From contig DLBF01000007.1 in the NCBI GenBank assembly GCA_002494215.1, positions 1 through 20,463 of the forward strand: a stretch of DNA of 20,463 nucleotides, in the 5' to 3' direction. The translations under genes and the position numbers were made by a program. The notes beneath the pieces are model-generated. The model was not told where the DNA came from. It ran no database searches and was given only the letters and a program-made list of their open reading frames with translations. Position 1 is the first letter of the stretch. Every line of letters begins with the position of its first letter. This DNA is from Prevotellaceae bacterium UBA7028. GTDB taxonomy: Bacteria > Bacteroidota > Bacteroidia > Bacteroidales > Bacteroidaceae. This document shows positions 14,239 through 20,463 of the stretch, one piece after another.

Positions 14239-14263
14239 GCCCCCTCCCCATCGAGGGAGGAGC
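14239..14263. repeat. GC-rich hairpin repeat, copy 3
   Basis: cctccc (14243-14248) pairs with gggagg (14255-14260) around a 6-base loop, directly after the stop codon at 14237. Related to 103-145 and 3020-3054 but lacking the G-rich tail. No T run follows, so it may stabilise an mRNA end rather than terminate. Confidence 0.55.
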
Positions 14264-14299
14264 CGAACCAATGAAACTATTATTAACTATTCAATAAAA

Positions 14300-17200
14300 A
14301 TGAGAAAATATCTACTATTGCTCCTTGTGGGCTGTACTATGGCGTATGGTCAGGCCAACAAGGAGACGCTTTTTTTGATTTCAAACACACACCTTGACAC
14401 CCAATGGAACTGGGATGTCAAAACAACCATTAACGAGTACATCAAGAATACCCTTACCCAGAACATGGCCTTGATGGACAAGTATCCCAATTTTATGTTG
14501 AACTACGAGGGGGCAGTCAAGTACATGTGGATGAAGGAGTACTATCCCACGGAGTTCGAGAAGATGAAAGGCTATATAGCCCGAGGACAATGGCACGTGA
14601 GCGGTATGTCGCTGGATGCAACAGATGTGATGATGTCGTCGGCAGAGAGTATTCTGCACAGTATGCTCTATGCCAATAAATTCTACCAACGTGAGTTTGG
14701 CGTGCGTGGTGGTTATGATATTATGCTGCCTGACTGTTTCGGTTTCTCGTATGCCCTCCCTTCGCTGGCTAAGCATGCGGGTATCCGTGGATTCCATACC
14801 GCCAAGTTGGGGTGGGGCGCCGCAGCCTATGACGGTCTGCCTCCCTTCGGTATATGGCAAGGAGTGGATGGCAGTCAGATTTATGCTGTTTATAAACCTG
14901 GGGCTTACGACACGCACGAGGAGTTCAACAAGGATCTGACCTCGGATGCTGATATGCTGAAGAAGATACAGGAGAACTACTCCAACTATGGTGTCGCTGC
15001 CCATTTCCGATATGTAGGTCCGCGTGGCGATCGCGGTGGTGGTTTACAGGACAATCCTGATAAAGAGGGAGAGAATACGCCCTACTGGCTTGACTATAAT
15101 GCAGGCAAGACCGATGGTAAGATACAGGTCAAGTTAGCTACCCCCGACGAGTTCTTCGATTACTTAGACCAATACAAAAACTCAAAATACAAGGTGTGGA
15201 ACAGTGAACTGCCCATGAGGACGCATGGAGTGGGTTCCTATACCAGCTGGGGATTGCTGAAGAGATGGAACCGTAAGAATGAGCTGTTGGCTGATGCTGC
15301 CGAGAAGGCTTCGTCGCTTTCCTATTGGTTGGGCGCCGCGGATTATCCTACGGAAGCATTGCGCGATGCTTGGATCCGTACCATCTGGCAACAGCATCAT
15401 GATGGCATCACAGGTACCTCTACATTAAAGGCAAACGAATATTCCTACAACGAGTATTACGTAGCCAATCGTGTCTTCGGACAGCATCTGGCTAATGCCG
15501 TTGGAGCTGCTTCGCAGGTGCTCGACACCCAAGTAGAAGGCATACCGATGGTGGTATATAACCCTCTCTCTCATAATCGTACTGATATTGTGGAGGGAAG
15601 TATGGCTTGTCCTCAGCGTCCTTATAATATGAGGGTTGTAGGGCCGGATGGCGAGGAGGTACTCTCCCAGATTACCGGTTATGATGAAAAGACAGGGCAG
15701 GTGAGTTTCATCTTTGCGGCAACGGTGCCTTCATTGGGCTATGCTGTCTATGATGTCCGCCTGGGCGAGAAGAGCGAACTGACATCTTCCCTTGAGGCTG
15801 ACGAGAATAACCGTCAGCTCTTTAATGGACGTTATCGCGTGACTATCAATGCCAATGGAGATATCCAGAAGCTGTACGACGAGGAGAAATCCCGTACGCT
15901 TATCAATAGTGCCATTCGTCAGCAGATGATTTATGACCACGAGGATACGTGGCCGGCATGGGAGATTAGCTATACCGATGTTTGTAGGACGCCTTCGGCT
16001 TATGTTGGTGGAGACGCTGATATCCAGTTGGTGGAGGACGGTCCTCTGCGCAAGTCTTTCCGCATCAGCAGGCAGACAGCGGGTTCTACATTTATCCAGT
16101 ATGTTCGTGTGACGGCACTTTCAAACCGTATCGATTGTGTGAACGAGGTGGATTGGCAGACCCCCGAGCGTATGCTCAAGGTGAACTTCCCCTTCTACTT
16201 CAGTGCGACGAAGGATACTTATGATATATCTTTGGGTACTATACAGCGTGCAGCACGTTCCAGCGACGAGTACGAGGTTTGTGGCCATCAGTGGGCAGAC
16301 CATAGTTCCTCCACTTATGGTGTTTCTATTCTTAACGACTGTAAGTATGGCTGGGATAAGCCTGATGCCAAGAGTCTTCGGCTGACCCTTCAGCATACCC
16401 CTTCCTGCAAGAACTACGACCATCAGGCTAACATGGATATTGGGCCTAACAGCTATACCTATTCGCTCTTCCCTCATGACGGCAAATGGAGCGAGCAGAC
16501 CCAGATGGAGGCTGCCCATCTGAACCAACCTTTGATGGGATTCGTGGCCCCCAAGCATGCAGGTACTATGGGACGCTCGATGCAGTTTGTCTCGCTCAAT
16601 ACCGACAAGGTAAGTATCAAGGCGTTGAAGAAAGCCGAGGAGACAGATGAACTGATAGTACGTGTGTATGAATGGACCGGACAGGACCAGCAGGATGTAA
16701 CACTTCAGTTCCCTGCCGAGATTCTTACTGCCCGCGAGGTAAATGCGCTGGAGGAGGATGTAGAAAACTCTACACTCTCAACTCTAAACTCTAAACTAAC
16801 CTTCTCCATCGGTCATTATCAACCTAAGACTTTTGCTGTCAGACTCAAGAGTCCTTCTGCCGGAAACATAGAACGTGGGGAAGGTACTCCTGCAACGTTT
16901 GCTTACAACATCGATGTAATGAGTTCTGACAAGCAGCGAGGAAACGCCAACACTACTTACTGTACCTATGCATACCCTGCTGAACTCATCCCTGATACCA
17001 TGCTGGTTGATGGGGTACGCTTTGCTATGGGTAACCGCACCGACGGTAAGACAAATGCCATGCGTATATCCGGAACAAATACTATTACCCTTAATCGCCA
17101 GCCAGGAGAGAATAACCTGTATCTCCTTATGGCCTCTGCGACAGAGGCCGGCAGTACCGTGTCAGTTGCTATGGGCGAGGAGGAACCTGTGACAATAGAT

Positions 17201-18103
17201 GTTCCTTATTATTCAGGGAAGATCGGTGCTCCGCTCTCTTGTACCAACCTGGGCAGTTCGTATAGGAAGCAGAATGTGGCATTTGTCTCGTCCCATGCAC
17301 ATAATATAAGCAGCAAGAGTAATGAGACGATGGCGTTTATGTATATGTACAAATACTGCATTCCATTGCCCGAGGGTGTTAATGAGGTGAAGTTGACATG
17401 TACGGATCGCAAGACTTTCGTCTTAGCGGCTACCACATCTGCCAGTCATACAGATGACCTTGTCGCCTTTACGCCCATCACCACGGAGATTGATTATAAC
17501 GAGTTGAATGGGAATACGGAGGATAACCGTTTAGAGCCCAAGACCATAACGGCATCACATCAGAATGGCACCAACGAGGCAGGAAAGTTTGCTAACGACA
17601 AGAACCCGACCACCAAATGGTGTGCCACCAGTTCACAGAGTAAGACGCCCTATCTGCAATATACCTTTGCCGAGCCTGTTCGTGTGGACCGATGGATGGT
17701 ACTCTGTGCAGCCCGTGAGAGCGGTGGCTATGTAGCCGAGGCATTCAAGCTGCAATATCAGGCTGATGATGACACATGGGTGGATTTTGCAGATATCTCC
17801 TCTAACCAGGTCAATAAGGTTGTGAGTACTTTAGCGGAACCTGTTACCGCTACTCGTTTCCGCCTGCAGATGGTCCACGGAGAGCAGGGCGACGGCTACA
17901 CAACCCGTATCTACGAGTTTGCTCTATACGGTCAGACGCTGAGGGAGTATGAGACAGGCGTTGAGCCAATTCAAAATTCAAAATTCGAAATTCAAAATGG
18001 TGCTGAGGTTTATGACCTAAGCGGCAGAAAAATAGATTCTTCACTCTTCACTCTTCACAAGGGTATTTACATCGTAAACGGTCAGAAAAGAATATTGCCC
18101 TGA
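14300..18103 (+). CDS. Secreted GH38 alpha-mannosidase
   Basis: A predicted 1267-residue exported alpha-mannosidase. MRKYLLLLLVGCTMAYGQA is the signal peptide. The GH38 catalytic domain follows directly: His31 and Asp33 in NTHLDTQWNW, the likely nucleophile Asp145 in MLPDCFGFS, and His366/His367 in QQHHDGITGT are the expected zinc-binding and catalytic positions, so it should hydrolyse non-reducing alpha-mannosides with a retaining mechanism. Beta-rich domains follow. Residues about 1080-1210 look like an F5/8-type (discoidin-like) sugar-binding domain, and the tail VYDLSGRK...KGIYIVNGQK suggests type IX secretion. It is longer than many GH38 enzymes because of the added C-terminal domains. 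Three heptamer arrays are in frame, one in the middle of a beta domain (16767). The gene ends convergent with the GH2 gene. Substrate is probably mannose-rich N-glycan or mannan. Confidence 0.93.
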   Translation: MRKYLLLLLVGCTMAYGQANKETLFLISNTHLDTQWNWDVKTTINEYIKNTLTQNMALMDKYPNFMLNYEGAVKYMWMKEYYPTEFEKMKGYIARGQWHVSGMSLDATDVMMSSAESILHSMLYANKFYQREFGVRGGYDIMLPDCFGFSYALPSLAKHAGIRGFHTAKLGWGAAAYDGLPPFGIWQGVDGSQIYAVYKPGAYDTHEEFNKDLTSDADMLKKIQENYSNYGVAAHFRYVGPRGDRGGGLQDNPDKEGENTPYWLDYNAGKTDGKIQVKLATPDEFFDYLDQYKNSKYKVWNSELPMRTHGVGSYTSWGLLKRWNRKNELLADAAEKASSLSYWLGAADYPTEALRDAWIRTIWQQHHDGITGTSTLKANEYSYNEYYVANRVFGQHLANAVGAASQVLDTQVEGIPMVVYNPLSHNRTDIVEGSMACPQRPYNMRVVGPDGEEVLSQITGYDEKTGQVSFIFAATVPSLGYAVYDVRLGEKSELTSSLEADENNRQLFNGRYRVTINANGDIQKLYDEEKSRTLINSAIRQQMIYDHEDTWPAWEISYTDVCRTPSAYVGGDADIQLVEDGPLRKSFRISRQTAGSTFIQYVRVTALSNRIDCVNEVDWQTPERMLKVNFPFYFSATKDTYDISLGTIQRAARSSDEYEVCGHQWADHSSSTYGVSILNDCKYGWDKPDAKSLRLTLQHTPSCKNYDHQANMDIGPNSYTYSLFPHDGKWSEQTQMEAAHLNQPLMGFVAPKHAGTMGRSMQFVSLNTDKVSIKALKKAEETDELIVRVYEWTGQDQQDVTLQFPAEILTAREVNALEEDVENSTLSTLNSKLTFSIGHYQPKTFAVRLKSPSAGNIERGEGTPATFAYNIDVMSSDKQRGNANTTYCTYAYPAELIPDTMLVDGVRFAMGNRTDGKTNAMRISGTNTITLNRQPGENNLYLLMASATEAGSTVSVAMGEEEPVTIDVPYYSGKIGAPLSCTNLGSSYRKQNVAFVSSHAHNISSKSNETMAFMYMYKYCIPLPEGVNEVKLTCTDRKTFVLAATTSASHTDDLVAFTPITTEIDYNELNGNTEDNRLEPKTITASHQNGTNEAGKFANDKNPTTKWCATSSQSKTPYLQYTFAEPVRVDRWMVLCAARESGGYVAEAFKLQYQADDDTWVDFADISSNQVNKVVSTLAEPVTATRFRLQMVHGEQGDGYTTRIYEFALYGQTLREYETGVEPIQNSKFEIQNGAEVYDLSGRKIDSSLFTLHKGIYIVNGQKRILP
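16767..16794 (+). repeat. Heptamer array within the GH38 body
   Basis: Four units, actctac, actctca, actctaa, actctaa, encode NSTLSTLNSK (near residues 823-832). This is the only array in the window inside an enzyme body rather than at a tail. The site is probably a loop before the strand LTFSIGHYQPKTFAV. Confidence 0.85.
17969..17996 (+). repeat. Heptamer array before the GH38 C-terminal tail
   Basis: Four units, attcaaa, attcaaa, attcgaa, attcaaa, encode IQNSKFEIQN before GAEVYDLSGRK. The unit is as in 13220-13247, but the translation frame is shifted, and the array sits before rather than after YDLSGRK. Confidence 0.88.
18036..18056 (+). repeat. Heptamer array within the GH38 C-terminal tail
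   Basis: Three units, attcttc, actcttc, actcttc, encode part of SSLFTLH between YDLSGRKID and KGIYIV. It occupies the same tail position as 9685 and 13220 but uses a different unit and 21 bp. Confidence 0.75.
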
Positions 18104-18123
18104 TGTTACAGGGCAATATTCTT
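18088..18123. terminator. Bidirectional terminator made of two coding ends
   Basis: aagaatattgccctg (18088-18102) is perfectly complementary to 18109-18123, with a 6-base loop. The hairpin contains both stop codons: TGA of the GH38 gene (18101-18103) and TAA of the GH2 gene (18106-18108 on the minus strand). On the minus strand it is followed by UUUUC. On the plus strand the tail is not U-rich. The two genes are 2 bases apart. Confidence 0.75.
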
Positions 18124-20463
18124 AGAAGGTTGCATATTCTCGTTGAACTTGAACCGGTATTTTGTTTTCTCCGTTATGGGCGTACGTACCAGTATTGTTT
18201 CTTGTTCCCCTGGCAATAGGGTAACGAAGTTGTCGGAGTAGTGCGTGCGGTGAACGGCATTTCCTTCGCCGTCCGTTAGCAGCAGCTGACAGAAGAAGGC
18301 AATCTTGCTTCCGCTGTTCTTGATGTTCACCTGCCATTGGTGCATGCCGTCCTTATCTGCCAAGGGTTTCACCTTGATGGTAGGCTTGGCAGCAGCCATA
18401 TTACCTAAGGGCTCAAAGCCTGCCGTACATGGGCCTGTAACGGTATTCTTTCCTTCGTACTTGTTGGTGGAGCGCCAATAGAAGTTCTTGCTCACCACGT
18501 TGCCCTTGGCATCCTTGGCTTGCAGGGCTATGAAGTGCACAGGAGAGATGTTCTCGGGGAAATCAATCTTCAGTACGTCATTTGCTACGCCGTCGGCAGG
18601 AACATCAGCCTTTGCTGTCAGACTAAGAACACGTTTGCTATTCAGATCATAAACCTGAGCTGTAACGGTAATGCCCTTTTGTTCTTGCAGATAATCATTG
18701 GCAACAGAGACCGTATTCTTCAGATAATCATACTGTACGTGTATGGGCTCCAATGCGTGCATCGTGTGGAAGAGCGAGGCTGTGGGCTCCAGCATCCAGT
18801 CCCACATGCGGGCGCAGACCTGTGGTTGTGGGCAGTTGTGGTACCAGAAGAGCAAGCCCGAACACCAGCGGTCGCCATAACCCAACTTGTTCTCATTCCA
18901 TACCTCCCAGATGCTTTTGCTATTGATAGCTCCTACCATCTGACCTCTGCGTGCAAATTCCTCAATGTTATTTGACTCGCCATATTTGTTGGTCATGTCT
19001 GTGTAGAGCGTACTCATCAGGTGGAATCCGTTTCCGTCCATATAGTCCCAGGTCTCCTTGTTGATAGGCCATAGGTCTTGTGCAGGCATCATCTCTCGCA
19101 GGCTCTCTACAATAGGCAGGGTAGGGGCTCCGTATTCGGGATTGAAACCGTCCACACGGCTACCGCGGTCCGATGCTGTGTTCTCGTAGTGTCGCATGGG
19201 ATTCACCTGCTTGTAGGGACTGCCGTCATGAACGCCATCGCATTCGCTCTGCATCTGATAGGGACGGGTGCCATCCAGTCGTTTGATAAGTTCCTCTGCA
19301 CCTGTTACGCAAGTGCTCTCGTTACTGCTAACGTAGATGACGATGCTGGGGTGGTTGCGGATACGCTTTACGGTACTCTCCACGTTTGCCAGGTAGAGAG
19401 ATTCGTCGAGGGGATGGCGCGTGTCGCCTGTCATCCAGAACTCCTGCCATACCATGATACCGTACTCGTCGCATAGTTCATAGAAACGGTCGCTTTCTGC
19501 AATGCCGCCGCCCCAAAGACGCAGGAGGTTGATGCCACACTGGTCGGTATAAGCCAGCTCTGTTTCCATGCGGCTGTCATCGGTTCGCAACATGGCTTCA
19601 GGAATCCAGTTGTTACCGCGAATAAAGGTCTTGTGTCCGTTTATGATGAACATCTTGGATTTGTCGGGTGTCTCGCGTGTTGCTACTACCTCGCGGATAC
19701 CGAAACGTGTTTGCAGGCTGTCTGATAGGTGGTTGGAAAGATTGGTTAGTGTCAGTTGTAATGTGTACAGATGTTGTTCTCCCTTGTTCTTGGGCCACCA
19801 CAGACGTGGCTTCTCAATGTTCAACTGTGGGAATTCCTTGGGCGTGAAGGTAATAACCTTATGTTCGCCGCGAATCAGTTTTACTTTCTTTTCTAATTGG
19901 ATGTCAGTGTCCAGTATCTTACCCCGTACAATACCCTCAAAGGTTTGCGTGTTAGGATTAAACACTTCTACGCTAATCGTTTCTGCTGCCTTGTCGTAGT
20001 TGGGGTGGGAGAGTTTGGATGTTACAAAGGGGTTGCGCAGTTGTATATTGCCTGTGCTATAGAGGCGGATGCTTTTCCATATACCAGTGTTGCGGTCGCG
20101 GATGCCGTCTTCGAAGGTGAAGTCCCAACCGATTGTCATCAGTTGGCTCACATTCTGTCCCATCCATCCGTCTCCTCCGTTATGCCACTCTCCTGCGGCG
20201 CCCCATGACTTGGGCATGCTGGTGCCTGGCACATCCACGGGATAGACTCGAACGGCAATGACTGCCTTCTCTCCCGCTTTAACGCGGTCGGTGATGTCGA
20301 AGGGTTGGTTATTGAACATACCTGCCATGTTACCCATCAGATATCCGTTTACCCAGATCTCTGCGCGGTAGTTGATACCCTCGGGCTCTAACCAGATGCG
20401 ACGGCCCTTGAATTTAGCCGGAACCTCGAATTCTGTTCGGAACCAATAGGTGTAGAACTCGCG
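18106..20463 (-). CDS. GH2 enzyme, endo-beta-mannosidase-like (5' partial)
   Basis: The frame stays open to the window edge, so the N-terminus lies outside; 785 codons are visible. The first visible residues (REFYTYWFRTEFEVP, then IWLEPEGINYRAEIWVNG) form the GH2 sugar-binding domain, followed by an immunoglobulin-like domain and a TIM barrel. GGGIAESDRFYELCDEYG, VWQEFWMTGD and SNEST resemble mannosylglycoprotein endo-beta-mannosidases, which cut Man-beta-1,4-GlcNAc in N-glycan cores. The acid/base Glu is likely encoded at 19318-19320 (SNEST) and the nucleophile at 19135-19137 (NPEYGAP). Plain beta-mannosidase or exo-beta-glucosaminidase activity cannot be excluded. The C-terminus lacks the YDLSGRK tail of its neighbours, so it may stay periplasmic; a signal peptide cannot be checked. 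It converges on the GH38 gene. Confidence 0.88.
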   Translation of the reverse strand, partial: REFYTYWFRTEFEVPAKFKGRRIWLEPEGINYRAEIWVNGYLMGNMAGMFNNQPFDITDRVKAGEKAVIAVRVYPVDVPGTSMPKSWGAAGEWHNGGDGWMGQNVSQLMTIGWDFTFEDGIRDRNTGIWKSIRLYSTGNIQLRNPFVTSKLSHPNYDKAAETISVEVFNPNTQTFEGIVRGKILDTDIQLEKKVKLIRGEHKVITFTPKEFPQLNIEKPRLWWPKNKGEQHLYTLQLTLTNLSNHLSDSLQTRFGIREVVATRETPDKSKMFIINGHKTFIRGNNWIPEAMLRTDDSRMETELAYTDQCGINLLRLWGGGIAESDRFYELCDEYGIMVWQEFWMTGDTRHPLDESLYLANVESTVKRIRNHPSIVIYVSSNESTCVTGAEELIKRLDGTRPYQMQSECDGVHDGSPYKQVNPMRHYENTASDRGSRVDGFNPEYGAPTLPIVESLREMMPAQDLWPINKETWDYMDGNGFHLMSTLYTDMTNKYGESNNIEEFARRGQMVGAINSKSIWEVWNENKLGYGDRWCSGLLFWYHNCPQPQVCARMWDWMLEPTASLFHTMHALEPIHVQYDYLKNTVSVANDYLQEQKGITVTAQVYDLNSKRVLSLTAKADVPADGVANDVLKIDFPENISPVHFIALQAKDAKGNVVSKNFYWRSTNKYEGKNTVTGPCTAGFEPLGNMAAAKPTIKVKPLADKDGMHQWQVNIKNSGSKIAFFCQLLLTDGEGNAVHRTHYSDNFVTLLPGEQETILVRTPITEKTKYRFKFNENMQPSKNIAL

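Overview
The window looks like chromosomal DNA of a gut or rumen Bacteroidales species, most likely Prevotella or a close relative. This rests on large secreted proteins with GLUG-type beta repeats, a shared short C-terminal tail (YDLSGRK...KGIYIVNGRK) resembling a type IX secretion sorting signal, absence of Shine-Dalgarno sequences, one clear Bacteroidetes -7 promoter box (TATATTTG), and carbohydrate-active enzymes. No rRNA, tRNA, transposase or CRISPR array was found.

Layout. Bases 1-353: leader of the first gene, with a heptamer repeat, a GC-rich hairpin repeat and a leader hairpin. 354-2915: secreted GLUG protein. 2916-4097: a long non-coding stretch with a 53-residue ORF (3063-3224), a terminator-like hairpin, and a 491-bp element with 37-bp inverted ends that folds on paper into a multibranched RNA. 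4098-9761: a 1887-residue secreted protein with three GLUG domains, an SGNH hydrolase domain and a LamG-like domain. 9762-10230: a repeat-rich spacer (heptamers, 18-19-bp tandem repeats, a perfect 15-bp hairpin), then a terminator and a promoter. 10231-13296: GH43 arabinanase-like enzyme fused to a GLUG domain. 13416-14237: small secreted protein of unknown role. 14300-18103: GH38 alpha-mannosidase with a discoidin-like domain. 18106 to the window end, minus strand: GH2 enzyme resembling mannosylglycoprotein endo-beta-mannosidases, 5' end outside the window.

How the genes fit together. All complete large products have signal peptides, and four share the same C-terminal tail, so they are probably exported by one route and act at the cell surface or outside. 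The GH38/GH2 pair suggests removal of alpha-mannose and then cleavage at the beta-mannose of N-glycan cores. The GH43 enzyme suggests arabinan use, and the SGNH domain suggests de-esterification. The GLUG domains may be binding or spacer modules. No SusC/SusD pair or regulator is in the window.

The most unusual feature is a family of 7-bp tandem repeats (core AYTC plus a 3-base part that is nearly constant within each array). Arrays are mostly four units (28 bp). They lie between genes, at stop codons, and in frame inside four of the secreted proteins, where they encode short linkers in more than one reading frame. The second is the structured RNA candidate at 3346-3836.
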